From the NCBI GenBank assembly GCA_026874595.1, contig CM049313.1, positions 35,677,159-35,741,158 on the forward strand: 64,000 bases of DNA. The letters run 5' to 3'. The stretch comes from Sipunculus nudus. Lineage: Eukaryota; Annelida; Sipuncula; Golfingiida; Sipunculidae. The notes beneath the pieces are model-generated. The model saw only the letters and a program-made list of their open reading frames with translations. It made no database searches and was not told the origin of the DNA. The position numbers and the translations under genes were made by a program. Below, in pieces: positions 12,060-25,087 of the stretch; positions within the stretch are counted from its first letter, which is position 1, and the number at the start of each line of letters is the position of its first letter.

Positions 12060-13730
12060 ACATTTGATGATTGTGGGAGCATGAAAACACATGTTAATTT
12101 GTAACTGAACATTTTCGTTGTAAATTCTGTATATTAGCTCTTAGCATCAGGCTAATAGCGTACTGTTAGATACATTTAGCACCTTTATACTACTAGTATA
12201 TATGTATAAACTATATTTACGAGTGTATGAGAGGACCCTGTGTTTAAGACGAACCCCAATTTTGAGCCTCAAATTTTGGTACAATTCATTTCAGCATCTT
12301 GGAGCTGCCAGCTACTGAGGATCACTATGTCATCATAATGATCACTTTAAAACTGATAATTGATATGGGATCTTATAATATTTGATTTTTTTTTTTTAAA
12401 TGGTCAGTGGTATATTTATTTATGATTCTACAAGTGAAAACAGGAAAGTTATAGAGAAAGATATGAAGCAGACCAAAACATATATATTAAACATATCAAA
12501 GAATGTGTATTACACAGTATTTCAAATGAATATCATAACAGACAGCAGAGGGTTATTTTTAGGGCCCAAATTTGGGTAATAAATTATTTATTGCAAATGT
12601 CCAGGCGGTCGCACCCACTAAGAATTAGCAAGTCAAGAGAATCTGTATTACAGGGCATCGACACCTTACACCTTACTCTTTCATAGAAATAAACAATTTC
12701 AAAGAAATGTCAGTCTTCTGCAAAATTTGAGGGAGATCACCCCAAACACTCACTGCATATCAGCATCCACATCCCCAAGTGGCTTAAGGTAGACAAGGGA
12801 CAGCGCACAAAACCAAGGCTACAATGATGCTCTAATTAACCACGCTTCCTCAATTATTATTCCCTGTTAATCTTAAACTATCAAAAATTATTTTTTCCTG
12901 GCCTGTCTACAACATTGACAAAGTCGCCAAATTTTCCCACAGAATATATCACGTTTGCGTAAAAGACGTCAGTTAGCAGTTACTATTATATAGATCATTT
13001 TCCAATAGGGTATATGCACCAGATCTGGGGTTTTGTTTTAAATTGTGAGGAAATTCGTCATATTTATATCCTGCAGAAACATGGTTCCTTTCTTGAACTC
13101 TGTTGACCTGTTATAATACATTCATTTCTTGACATAGCCCAATACTACAAGCTTGACAAACATTGAATTTCACAACACCTTAAGAAAAACCGCTTCATAT
13201 TTATAATGATTACGCTCTATTGGTTGTCTTGTAATCAAAGTGCCATGTGCGAGTCTCCGTGTATGTCAGTGTGCATTGTGAAAGCCAGCTGACAGCGTCC
13301 CAATTCACTGAACATTTTAGGATATAAAATTGGCACCATGTGAAAAAATCATCCTTGTTTTGATATGCATATTTGGTGCTACTGGATGGCATATCAGTAT
13401 TCTCCACTAGAAATTCTGATAGGGTGGTGGTATGAGCAGTGGAACCAGGCCTGGTGCCTACGTGTTACGCATCATGCAATTTTTTATTGTCTGATTAAAA
13501 ATTTTGCATGTAATAAAATGTATGTAAGAACATTAAGAGCAAGAGGAAGGGCATGTGTAATTTATTTGTATGAGTTGTCATAAGAACAACCAATAAAATG
13601 CAAATATAGAAATTTATTGTATCATCAAAACTTAAAGACCAGGTGTTATGGCAGCACACTGAGTGAATATACCTTCCTAGGAGCCACAGTCAGAATATGT
13701 ATCAATGTTAACTAATATCTATGCCAACAG
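12060..13730. other. No gene or recognised repeat; intronic or intergenic
   Basis: Within the 7.0-kb intron proposed between the exons at 17.6 and 10.5 kb. Only short open frames without splice support are visible. Confidence 0.3.
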
Positions 13731-13739
13731 GCATTGTGT

Positions 13740-16192
13740 TATTCAAAAGGCCTACAGGCCTAATGCGAAACTGTGCAATGGGTTTACACCAGGTATAATG
13801 CTTCAATGCTGGACCATTACTTTTCAAAAACATGTGTAACATGTATATGAACAATGCAAGTACTAAACACTTTGAACAAGAAACAATTACACAAACATCA
13901 CTGCTGAAATTCTGGCATGGGTGCACCCAACACAAAAATTATTGTAACTGGCACCAACAGTTTTGTACACAACAAAGAATACATACATATGCCAAATGTC
14001 AGGCTGATATGTCAAATCCCTCCTGCGAAATAAGCAGGGACACACACTGTGCAAAATTATTGTAGGTGGCGCCATCAATCTTGTACACAATAAAGCTACC
14101 TAATATGTATAAATATGCCCAATTTCAGGCTGATGTATCAAATTCTTTTGTAGAAATAAGCAAGCACAGGTGGCAACACCTGTCTTGTAAATGAGAAAGC
14201 CATCAAAGACACATAGACAGGTCAAAATATCAGGCTAAAACATCAAACTTTCCTTGAGTTTGATGCACAAGGCTGACCAAGCTTAGACGAGTAAGGCAGT
14301 TGCCCCTGAGTGACCTTTGACAAATTGGTGGCTCAAGCTACTGCACTAAGTGAACTCTTGACCAGCACCTGACTAGACTGAGTGAACTTTTGACCTGAAC
14401 CTGGCTGCACTGAGTGAACTCTTGACCTGTTGCATATCTGACACAGCTGGCAGTCTGTCAAAGCTATAAATAGATCCAGGCTGAACCTTGGTGCCAAATC
14501 TGATATAGTGAGCAGTCTGCCAAAGCTATAAATAGAATGCAGCTACTGCACTGAGTGAACTCTTGACCTATACCTGGGTGCACTTCTTCCAATCCTGGCA
14601 CTGTGCCAAAACTATTTATAGAGCTGACATCATCTTGGCAAATGGCCAACATCAAGGCACTGGCAATCTGCCAATGGTAATACAAGTGCTACCATCTATT
14701 CACAAAAGTGGTCCCTACTTGAAATATCTTTGAAATAAATTTTCCCAATACAAATTGCTTTTAGCTGATTTTTTATAAAAAATACAGGAAAATATGAAAA
14801 ATTATTACAGATGCATACTGAATGCAAAATTTTATTACAGATACATCTTATTGATGGCAAATTCTTGGATTAAGTTGAGTATGGATACCAATCATTTATA
14901 ATCCATGTACAGTCGTCTTTATATAGCCACAGAGAGCTGAATATCCATGATTGTAACATTGCCAGGTATGATGAATAATTTAAATCATAAATTAATTTTT
15001 TTTAAAAGCTTTTAAAAATCATTCTTGTCAATATTTACCGAGGATAACCTGAAATCTAAATGTCTAGTGGCATGAGGTAATAGCTGCTGATAAACTGGTG
15101 CCAGGCTAGATGTAACCGCATCACACAGCTTACATATATGGTAAAATGACTCAATTCAATCTCCATGATTCAGCCAAAAATCATTCATGTGGAACCATTA
15201 AAGACAATTATTATTCAAATTATTGTGGAGATTATTCTTGTAAAATATTAAACAAACTGGCTTCAGTGGCATCAGTGGAAAAACAATTTACAGGTTTATA
15301 ACTCATACAGGAAGATACAGCAAACTGGCTAAGTTAAGCTTCCCGTAACTCAGCATAAAATTACAGAACCAAATCCATTTGAACAAATTTGAATTATCAA
15401 CATCTGAGGATAATTAATGTGTAAGATTTAAGAATTTGGACCAGTGGTTTTGAGAAGAAGATCTTTGTAGCCACTGAGCTAAAATGGGCTGTTTTGGCAT
15501 ATGACTAAATTCAGCTTCCCATAACTCACCCAAAAGTCACTAAGCAGAGACCATTTGAACAAACTAAAGAAAGCACTATCCCAGGATCATTTCTGTGCGA
15601 TATTAATCAATTTGGCCATATGTTTTCAGAGAAGAAGTTTTTGTAGCCCTCAGTGTGATACAGGCACTAATGACCCCGTACAAAAATGGCCAATGCAGGT
15701 GGCGCCACCAATACCTCAATTTCAGATATGACTCATGTGACCAACATTGCATGCATAAAATTTGGTGATGATAGATCCAGCCGTTTCTGAGATTGAAATT
15801 TTAATATGCTTTTTTGGACAGATGACTAAGTTCAACCTCCTGTAACTAGGCCAAAATCTCCGAACTGGAACCATTCGAACAAATTTGAGAGAGATTGTTC
15901 CATGGATCATTTCTGAGTAATAACTAACAGTTTTGCTGGACAGTTTTGGAGAGGAAGATTTTTAAAGCTTTTTTAGCTTTTTCCCTACAAAATCTATGAA
16001 AATGCAGTTAGAGAAAAATAAACAAAATCCGATAGAGTTTTTTAGATGACTGATTATTTGCCAAAAATTTTGTTGATGCCAGCTCCTGCCGTTTTTGAAA
16101 TAGCTATGGTTAACATACAATCGACCCTCTACGAACGACGCATTGACACACGATGCCGCAACATCACATAAGCTCACAGGTTTACTAAAAAG
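13740..16192 (+). repeat. Composite repeat block, copy 2 of the direct duplication, with complete family C 3' end
   Basis: It begins AAGGCCTACAGGCCTAATGC and follows copy 1 (7790-9790) block by block: ~130-bp cores, the TGCACTGAGTGAACTCTTGA segment, the AGCTATAAATAGA segment, then the family C 5' part. Unlike copy 1 it continues through the family C 3' module (ATGACCCCGTAC at about 15670, an exact GGTGGCGCCACC at 15698-15709) to CTCACAGGTTTACTAAAAAG near 16190. The two blocks differ by many substitutions and small gaps, so the duplication is old, or they are independent insertions of the same long element. No protein-coding gene is seen. Confidence 0.65.
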
Positions 16193-16856
16193 CAATTAGG
16201 GAACCTACAGTGTGCTGCCTTATACCCAGCCAGTAACCTGATGTCATGGCTGTGATGATAAGATCCCAGCACTGACACCAGCTTCCAGGCTATCAGTCAC
16301 TCAGCAAGACCCTATGCAGGGTTGGTCTGTAAGGCCAGTCCTCACTACCCCTGACCACTGTATGTCTGGCAGGGACAGAGAAAGGGTGGTGAGGACAGAT
16401 GAAAGAGTGGCGGGTAGCTTTAGTTAAAGGGTGGCCGTGAGAAATGATATGGTAGCGGTGCGCTAGGCTTAATTGGCTAGTGGAGAACCCTGCCAAGATC
16501 CAAGGATTCCTTGCGCCAGCACTGTATCACACTCAGATAAAGCCAGGGCTTTGGGATCTTGAGTACGGTAGATGGGTTAGCCCGGCACGCTGTCAGCGGC
16601 ATGGACAATTATATCACTGCATACATGTTTCAAGTGGATTGCCAAGATATTTTTGGCAAAAAAATACATTAAAACTTAAATATTTTCAGGATTGGGAATT
16701 ACATTTCAGTCTGTCAGTTCTGCGATTCCGTCCACAATCGCAGAAAATCACTGGCTCTACTGCCAGAAGGGCTTTCATATATTGATTCCATTAAATCCCT
16801 GTACCAATGCGGCAAGGGCAATCCTTTTCTTATCAATTATTTAACTATGTGCACAT

Positions 16857-17335
16857 CTAAGTCTGATGTATAAAAGATCAATTCAAACAAAAACAAAGCA
16901 CTGTAATGTTCTTTACTGAGTCTATAATACCATCATACAGACATGATCACCGATAAACAAGGTGTCCAGTTCAACTGAGGTAATAATGCAAATTTCCGTA
17001 AATTATCCTTGGCCGCCCAGAGGTTGCTAAAAAAAACTTGTACTCTTGTATATGACAGCCCCCCTTCTTTGCTAAATATGCAAAACTGCCCATCTAAATC
17101 TGATGAATGAATGATCAATTCAAACAAAAACAAAGCATTGTAATATTCTTTATTGGGTGTATAATACCATCATATGGACATGATCACTGATATTCATGTT
17201 GTCAATGTCCAGTTGGACTGACATTATAATGCTAATTGCCGTAAATTATACATGGCAGCCCTGAGGTCGCTGAAAAAAAGTTGTACCCTTGTATATGACG
17301 GCCCTCTTCTTTGCCAAATATTTTGGGATAAAATT
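16857..17335 (+). repeat. Two ~235-bp tandem units
   Basis: CATCTAAGTCTGATG.ATAA.AGATCAATTCAAAC-type sequence at about 16858 recurs at about 17093. Both copies continue in parallel through CAAAAACAAAGCA, CTATAATACCATCATA, ACATGATCAC and the end TTGTATATGAC.GCCC. They are diverged direct repeats directly upstream of an (AT)n tract. Intron position; non-coding. Confidence 0.75.
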
Positions 17336-17353
17336 TATTGTCCTGTACATGAG

Positions 17354-17356
<3 letters not shown>

Positions 17357-17413
<57 letters not shown>
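17357..17413. repeat. (AT)n microsatellite
   Basis: About 28 uninterrupted AT dinucleotides. Tyr-Ile repeat open frames across it are artefacts. Confidence 0.98.
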
Positions 17414-17417
<4 letters not shown>

Positions 17418-17552
17418 CACAGCCCCAATGCCCCTATGATATATACATATTTGAAATCCTCAGTATAATTTCTAGACAAGATTTATACATATGAAAGTTT
17501 CATTTCCATTTATATGGGTCTGAAGCTTTTAAGATTCAAAGCGACAGCTTAC

Positions 17553-17607
17553 CTGTCAGGTGTGGGCTGGTGATGGTGACAGGCACAAGGACTGATAACC
17601 AGCATAG
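17553..17607 (-). CDS. Candidate internal coding exon of the minus-strand gene
   Basis: On the minus strand an acceptor (GATTTGTCTGCAG) is followed by 55 bases ending at a donor (ACAG/GTAAGC). The frame set by the upstream exon at 25654-25718 (phase 0) reads 18 codons without a stop, LCWLSVLVPVTITSPHLT. One base is left over, exactly what the exon at 10452-10567 needs. A different acceptor 26 bases upstream would open another frame (VNDEDLSAAMLVISP), but its end phase does not fit the next exon. The segment is hydrophobic, and the exon could also be untranslated. The evidence is splice sites and phase agreement only; no family was recognised. Confidence 0.42.
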
Positions 17608-18637
17608 CTGCAGACAAATCTTCATCATTCACACCTTAAGGGACAACTACAATTAACATTTAAATAATGATTAAGTATGCAGGATAAGGAAATATCTATT
17701 ATATTGTGCTGTGCCATGGGAATCTGGCAACAGAATCCCAATGACCAGAAGGCCAGACGGATGACAACAGAGCACCATACCTTTACCTCAATTGACCTTC
17801 CCTCTAAAATAACCCTCTAAAATACACTTTTACCTGCAACACATTGAGAAACTTAACTGCACTAACCGGAATGCAGAAAACTCTAGATCTGGATAGCATA
17901 GTTGTTCTGGCATAAAAAAGGCAACAAATAATAATAGAAATTTAGTCTAGACAGATAAACTTAAAGGAGCAGATTGAAGGCCGACCGTACTGGAATGCAC
18001 CAGCAGAGATTGTTGAACAATCCAGATCATGTGGTACCACTGACATAAGTGGAGAAAGAATTTTGCTATGTGTGATGCAGTCATGGCTAAGGCACCACAC
18101 GCAAAGATGTCACACATCAAGGCAAAAGTGATGTTCAAGAGCAATAATTTGCCAATAAAACATGACCTTGGCTGGTATCACAGGAAGTTAATATGAAAGC
18201 TGAAAAAACAACCTTAGCAATGAGGTAGCAAGAGATACTATTGGCCAAGAAAAAGAATGTTCAAAACAGGTAGTACAGCAAATAACACAGAAACTGAGAG
18301 AAAACAGGAAACTTGTATTAAAAAAATAAGATAGAGACAGGGAGAAATACAAGAACTAGCTCGAGACAGTGTATTCAAATGGAGGCCTATGGAAGACACA
18401 CTGAGAGGTAGAAACGAAAACAAAAGGTCTAACAAAGACAGGCCATTACAGCATTTTGGATACACATAACACATGACTGATGATGTGAAATATAAATATA
18501 TATATGAAATACACATATAATGAAATAACAAACCAACACAAGATTGTCATTGTGATTAAGTGTTTATTATATATCTCATGAACACTAGGTCCATTAACTG
18601 AATAGATATGCACATTACAGCTCAATTGGTCATTTGG

Positions 18638-18650
<13 letters not shown>

Positions 18651-18724
<74 letters not shown>
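18651..18724. repeat. (AT)n microsatellite abutting palindromic repeat copy 1
   Basis: About 37 AT dinucleotides that run directly into GTGTCAAGGCCCAGATC. The mirror arrangement occurs at 25051-25085, where GGGCCTTGAC runs into (AT)n. Confidence 0.97.
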
Positions 18725-18728
<4 letters not shown>

Positions 18729-19165
18729 CAAGGCCCAGATCACGACCTGGACAGATCTTAGAACTGTCCAGCCCAAATTGCGATCGCAGTTCAGGCCGGC
18801 CCAAACTGTGATCGCAATCCAGGCTGGCCAGATCTTAGATCCGTCCAGCCTAGATTGCGATCGCAGTTTAGTCCGGCCCAGATTGTGATCCTGTCTTTCT
18901 TGCTTCAGGATCGCAATCTGGCTGGACAGATCTTAGAACTGTCCAGCCGAGATTGCGATCCTAAACTTGACCAGCCCATATTGCGATCCATGCTTTTACT
19001 ATTACAGGAGTGAAACATCGGATGTTTTACCAACTCATTTGGTATTGCATGGTACCATTTTCCCATAATAAATACAATTATAATACAAATAGGTAAATGC
19101 AAAAAAAGCTGTTTCTTGTAAATGTAAAAAAACAAGGGACCCATGGGTCACGGCGCTCAGCTGAT
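18725..19165 (+). repeat. Nested-palindrome repeat (family D), single right arm
   Basis: After GTGTCAAGGCCCAGATC the sequence alternates blocks of GATTGCGATCGCAGTT, AGTCCGGCCCAGATTG and GACAGATCTTAGA..TGTCCAGCC. Many are self-complementary (GCGATCGC, AGATCTNNAGATC). From about 19000 a conserved tail follows (GGAGTGAAACAT, TTGGTATTGCATGGTACCAT, CATAATAAATACAATTA), ending near ACAAGGGACCCATGGGTCAC. It matches the right half of copy 2 (22950-23314) and is inverted relative to copy 3. The arrangement suggests one arm of a transposon-like inverted repeat. Confidence 0.7.
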
Positions 19166-20935
19166 CGTGATTGGACTATAAATGTTTCTCCACTGTGATA
19201 CTATATCAAGTCGATAAAGCTTATGAATATCATGTACATGTTAGGCTATTATAAAGGAATGTAATGTAATATGTGAGTAAATGATAAATGAAATTACCTG
19301 ACTGATGGATTAATAGAGTCAAATAAAGTGGTTTATTTTTTATTTATTTAGGAGGGGTTGAAAATTGTGATATATTTGAGCAAATATGAATGCAATGACA
19401 GCAGTAATAAGCAGTAGTAGAATGATGATAAGGCTATTTGTTGAAGGATCTAAAGTGTATGGTAGTCTGCAAGCGTTCAATTTGACAGATATGATGTTAT
19501 GATTAACTATGCTGATGAAGTGATTTATGAATATGTGACTGTATGACACAATATCTCTTTAGTCTTGACAAGGTACATTATTGTGATGCCCACTATGTCT
19601 ACATATTACACAATATTGACATAATTTCTGGCATGTACATAGGTACCTATGGACGAATAGTTATACAAAATATTAAAGTATGAATATATCTGATTCATCT
19701 TGTTCTTGCTTACTGAGGCTGACTTTGGGATGGGGTTCGGAGAAGGGAAAAGTGAGGGCAGCACGAAGGTGGATGTAGAAATATTCTATTGTAATGTTTT
19801 TCATTTATATAAGAATATGAAAAGCTAAGAGGAAAGGGGCCCTCCTACTTGGTTATAGTAAAGTTCTAAATATATGATTGCAAACTAATACTCTGACAAG
19901 ACTGTCATGAAGAAAAACAGTAAAAGTTTTGAGATACTGTGTTGCATACAAAAATTTATAGTTGGACAGGCAAGTGAACAGAATGGACTAATACCTTTAT
20001 TTCACTTTCAAGAGAATAATGCATTTAAGTTTAAATATAATCCTATTTTTTTAAGCAGATCCACTTTTTCCATTAAGAAGTTTTTATCTGAATCATTTTT
20101 TTTATTTACAGGTTTATAAATTTTTAATTAAAAAACCTGAAAATAAAAGTTAAAATATTAGAATTGTTGCAAAAGTTGCAATCATTTTATATACAAAGTA
20201 AAAAACATTGGGTCATATTATGCATACACATATATTTTATTATTTTTAAATCATAAATGTTTAAACTGATTTTAAAAGAAAATAATGCCACAACATGGCA
20301 TCTACAAGAATATTCCTTGAATCACTATTAAAAAGTTTTGCACATTGGAGTTTTCAGGACATGCTTAATTTTATTCACCAAAATAAAATAAAAGTAAATT
20401 TGATAAAATAAAACATCTTTTCAAATAAAGTATACACACTGTTGGTTGAATGAGGGACAAACAATATCATTGTGCTAATTACTATCCCAGTTTTAATTAA
20501 TTACTGGAATTAATAGTCAATTTCACACCTGGTGAAGTTTTTACTCTTCTGAAGTAAGGAATTACTTATCTCATGAACATCCACACTTTCACAGCAATAC
20601 ACCACTTTGTGGACACAATTAAATGTACACTTTAATCATTGTTACCCTGGTGGTACAATACAAAATCTAAAATGTAGCATGTCCAAGAATAAAATAAAAT
20701 ACAGAAAAATTATAACATTCATCTAGTTTATGCACCAGCTGGGGGGGGGGGGGGGATAAGTGCAGGGCAAAGGGGAAGCCTGCTAGTAGTGGCCAAGCTG
20801 GGCCAAGGTAAGCTGCCTGGGGTGGTTTACATAATGCAAGTGAAGGCTGTACTACTAGGTGGGCTAGATGTAAACAACACTTGACATGGTGTATGAAAAC
20901 ATGAATAAAAGCTATTCATTCCAATCAATTTCTTT
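19166..20935. other. AT-rich sequence without recognised genes
   Basis: Very AT-rich, with one 15-base poly-G tract at 20741-20755. The open frames present are short and low-complexity. Intronic if the minus-strand gene model is right. Confidence 0.35.
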
Positions 20936-22196
20936 TGAATGTTCAGATTTTAAAAGATTAAATCCTTATGCATATATGCTGGGAAAATTAAATCAACAGT
21001 GCCAAAGTTGGACAAAATTTAAGGTATTGATTTTTTATTTATGCTAATAACTTGAAAAATTTGCAAAATTCAGATCTAATTTTGGGTAAACAATTGAATC
21101 TTGATTAAATAAAGTTATATTCCTGAAAAAAAGTCTCTAGGTTCAGCAATTCTCATGTTAGGTGAGTATATATATTTCCTGATTTTTTTTAAAATTCCAT
21201 TATGTTTTGGCCCATAACTTCAAAATAATACCCAATACTGACCTAATTTTTGGTATGTTCATAGAAAATGTATAAAAGAATGTGATTACTAAATACAATC
21301 AAAAACAGATCAGTGGTTTTGATATTAGGCAGCCTTGAAGTGTAACAATGGCTTTTTTTTATGGAAAACAGAGTTTTTTTCCTTAATATCTCGAAGGAAC
21401 AAAGTCCTAATGACCCAATTTTCGGTATGGTAGGAGATTTTGGGGACATCTAAAATTATGTCAACAGCCTGGGGAGCATAGAGATGTGCACTGAATGACC
21501 TACAGTCATCAAAGTGCACTGCCTGAGAACGTAAGGGAATACAACAAGAGCCTCAAAAAAATTCAATAACTAGCCTAATTTTGCAGCTTTTATTTTCAAA
21601 TTTCAGATTTTTACAGATTAAATCCTTATGTATACATGGTGTGAAAATTAAACTCACAGTACTTACAGGAAAAAAACGTGCCATGGCCAAAGTTGGGCAA
21701 AATTTAAGGTACCAATTTTATATTTTTGCCAATATTTAAAAAAATTTAACAAATTTTGATCTAATTTTTGGTATACAATTAAATTTTTATTAATTAAAGT
21801 TGTATCACTGAAAAAAAAGTCCCTACCTTTAACACTTTTGGTCTTAAGTGACCAAATATCTTCCTGATTTTTTTACAAAGTCCATTATGTTTGGGCCCAT
21901 GTTTTGATATTAGGCAGTCCTGAAGTGTGAAAATAGATTTCTAATAAAAAATTGAGGTTTTTCCTTAATATCTCAAAGGAACGAAGTCCTATTGACCCAA
22001 TTTTTGGCATGGTAGGAGATTATGGGGACATCTAACTGTATGCTGAAATTCAGATTCGTAGGTCCAACGGTGTCGAAACGTGCCAGTCAGACGGACATCC
22101 AGACGGACAGACGGACGGACGGACGGACAGACAGACGGACGGACGACGGACAATGGACCATGACTATAGCTCAGATGACTTATAGTCAGCTGAGCT
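20936..22196 (+). repeat. Pearl-like element (family G) with (ACGG)n microsatellite and hairpin tail
   Basis: Two diverged direct halves (about 20936-21430 and 21590-22050) share GATTAAATCCTTATG, CCAAAGTTGG.CAAAATTTAAGGTA, AAAAAAGTC.CTA, TTTTGATATTAGGCAG and TTCCTTAATATCTCGAAGGA. The end carries an (ACGG)/(ACAG) microsatellite at about 22090-22150, then CTATAGCTCAGATGACTTAT and its complement, a strong hairpin, up to GAGCTAAAAA. The join between halves (about 21480-21575) is the empty-site counterpart of the insertion seen at 27.5 kb. Confidence 0.7.
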
Positions 22197-22861
22197 AAAA
22201 ATGAAACGACTAGGCTGTTTCAAAAATGCAAAACCCATGTAAGTCATCAATCCCAAGTAATTATTATGAACTTAACCTTGAGGCTATCATCTAAATATTA
22301 TACTTTCAGCCATCATGTATCTTTAAAAATATAAATATATTTTTATAAACCTTAATAGTATGTATTATATATTTGTTACCAGTAGCTGTTCTGTTTGACT
22401 CATTATTGGATTTGGTCTGATTAATTAGTTACCTATTCATGGTGCCTGGAATCCTGTGATCTTTCCATGTGCTTGAATAAACTGACTGATTGATACCATG
22501 TTTACTGTTGTTATTTGTTCAAACAGCTTAATAAACATTATGCTATATAAATTATTTAGTTTTCCTTTTTTTTCATAGTTAGTAAATTTTAAACATGAAT
22601 GTTTTAGTAAGCATGGATTAAGTTAGTGATGTATTCAGGGAGTGCAGTAAAATGTACTTAAATTTTAAAGTTTTAAATGACTTGGCTTACTTTTTGCAGG
22701 TACTTAGATGGACTTTTGTTGTGTACTGTGATAGATTGACATTGCTTGACATACAAGTGTGCTATTGAAGTTGTTTTTTAAATGTTTTTTATGTAACACA
22801 GTTTTATAAGTATGATCAAATGAATTTTGATTTTAAATTACTTAACTTTTTTTATGAATAT

Positions 22862-23320
22862 GTATTTATTATGGGGAAATGGTACCATGCAATACTAAGT
22901 GAATTGGTAAAACATCTGATGTTCAACTCCTACATGTGATAGTAAAAGCATGAATCGCAATATGGACTGGTCAAGTTTAGGATCGCATTCTGGGCTGGAC
23001 AGATCTAAGATCTGTCCAGCCAGATTGCGATCCTGAAGCAAGAAAGTCAGGATCGCAATCTGGGCCGGACTAAACTGTGATCGCAATCTAGGCTGGACGG
23101 ATCTAAGATCTGGCCAGTCTGGATTGCGATCGCAGTTGGCCAGGATCTTAGATCTTAGATCTGTCCAGCCTATATTGCGATCGCAGTTTAGTCCGGCCCA
23201 GATTGCGATCTTGTCTTTCTTGCTTCAGAATCGCAATCTGGACTGGACAGATCTAAGATCTGTCCAGTCAAGATTGCGATCCTAAACTTGACCAGCCCAT
23301 ATTGCGATCCATGCGATCCA
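22862..23320. repeat. Giant inverted repeat of the nested-palindrome family D (copy 2)
   Basis: Bases about 22950-23130 and 23132-23314 are reverse complements of each other with modest divergence. The left end reads ATCGCAATATGGACTGGTCA and the right end TGACCAGCCCATATTGCGAT. Between them each arm carries the same order of smaller palindromes (GATCTAAGATC, GCGATCGC, GCAAGAAAG versus CTTTCTTGC). The left conserved tail (ATTTATTATGGGGAAATGGT) begins at about 22862. The whole could extrude as a ~360-nt cruciform or transcribe as a long hairpin. No coding frame is present. Confidence 0.8.
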
Positions 23321-24585
23321 AGTGTTTCAGCTTGTAAATTTATAGTTATTTTAAAATTTAAAAAGAGTAAAATATGTCAAAATTTTAAAATTTTACTCAG
23401 ACAAGTACTGATTAAATATGTCCATATGTTTCACTAATAATATTAAGACTCGTGGCTGTATCAGCTGTCACAAGACTATGTAAATAATCAAAATCTGTAT
23501 TGCTGGTTCCTCAAATTATGTTAATAAAATTAAACTTGCCCATCTCAAGTTTTCTCCTTGTACAATTTATAGGGTGTTCTTATGCTTGAGTTATTTTTTA
23601 TTCTTATAATGGTTTCATAGCTGAGATTTCTTTTAAATTTTTTTTACAATTTTTAAAATAAAAATATTTAAATATGATAAAAAATTAGACCTTAGACAAG
23701 TTCTCGTTATGATTTCTGTAATGTTGATAATTGTCATAAGACTTTTGCTATGTCTAGTGCTTAGATTGATGTGAAAGTAGTCCAAAGTGAATATAATAGT
23801 TTTATGTTTAAATATAAATTAAAGCCATAAAACCAGGTACTTATGATCATTATGATCATACTTAAGATCAATTTGTAAAATTTGTAAATTCTGGATTCTC
23901 AAGAACTTTGTTTTGCTGAAACTGAATAAATACCAGACATGATAAGAATACTTTGCAAATATATTTGAATGCAAATATGAATATATGTACTCCATAATTT
24001 CATGCATAAAAATAGGAATACAGGTATAAATGAAAGTATTTGAATACAAATGCAAATACTTTCAAAATGTAATCATGAATGTTTTCATGAATATATTCTA
24101 TAATATTATTATAATAATCATTTATTTCAATTATATTATTAAAAGATCTTTTCATATGATGCTGTTATTATTTTTAATTTAAATTATATTTGACACAATA
24201 TTTGTTATTAATTTATAATAAATAGTTATATTATTTAAGTTTTATTCTTGGGTAGGAATAACCAGTAATTATTAAATAAAAGTTCTCATTTGTAAAAATC
24301 AGAATTACCATGACTGATAATGGACAGGTTTTTTCAAATAATTCTACTGCAATGTAGATAAAGTTATATGGCCAAGTCAAAACCTATGTGAAAACAGCAC
24401 ACCATTCCAACTGTATATAATATAAATGACATCAATCCTCTTCCCTGTCTCCAAGGATATTATCATAATCTTACATAACTTGAGTTAAACACCATCAGCT
24501 CATAATGCAGCTTATATTACCACACAAAACCTGCACTTGCCTACCTCCTCTTTCAAATCATATTTTGTGAGCATATAAAACCCAT
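23321..24585. other. AT-rich sequence without recognised features
   Basis: Long A/T runs, no splice-supported open frame and no recognised repeat. Intronic if the minus-strand model holds. Confidence 0.35.
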
Positions 24586-25047
24586 GGGTTCCTTGTTACC
24601 TTTTTTCAACAACCATGCAATACTAAATGAGTTGGTGAAACATCCCATGTTTAACTCCTGTGATATGAAGGAGTGAAAATTGCCTTTCTGTATTATAATT
24701 GTATTTATTATGCGAAAATGGTACAATGCAATACCAAATGAGTTGGTAAAACAACCAATGTTTCACTCCTGTGATCGTAAAAGCATGGATGGCAATATGG
24801 GCTGGTCAAGTTTAGGATCGCAATCTTGGCTGGACTGATCTTAGATCTGTCCAGACCAGATTGCAATCCTGAAGCAAGAAAGACAGGATCACAGTCTGGG
24901 CCGGACTTAACTGCGATCGCAATCTAGGCTGGACAGATCTAAGATCTGGCCAGCCTGGATTGCGATCGCAGTTTGGGCCGGCCTGATCTGCGATCGCAAT
25001 TTGGGCTGGACAGATCTAAGATCCGTCCAGATCCTGATCTGGGCCTT

Positions 25048-25050
<3 letters not shown>
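24586..25050 (-). repeat. Nested-palindrome repeat (family D), left arm, inverted relative to copy 1
   Basis: Read on the minus strand it starts next to an (AT)n tract with GTCAAGGCCCAGATC, passes through the same GATCGCAATC / GATCTAAGATC blocks, and reaches the CATAATAAATACAATTA tail (about 24695-24720). It continues through a second partial copy of the tail to ACCCATGGGT at about 24590. Copies 1 and 3 face each other across 18.65-25.08 kb. Confidence 0.7.

Positions 25051-25085
<35 letters not shown>
25051..25085. repeat. (AT)n microsatellite at the end of family D copy 3
   Basis: About 17 AT dinucleotides directly after GGGCCTTGAC, mirroring the arrangement at 18651-18741. Confidence 0.97.

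Positions 25086-25087
<2 letters not shown>

Noticed and set aside
18608-18888. Open frames encoding Tyr-Ile repeats
   Set aside because: Translation of an (AT)n microsatellite and the palindromic repeat. The same applies to frames at 17232-17479, 24907-25145 and 49110-49460.
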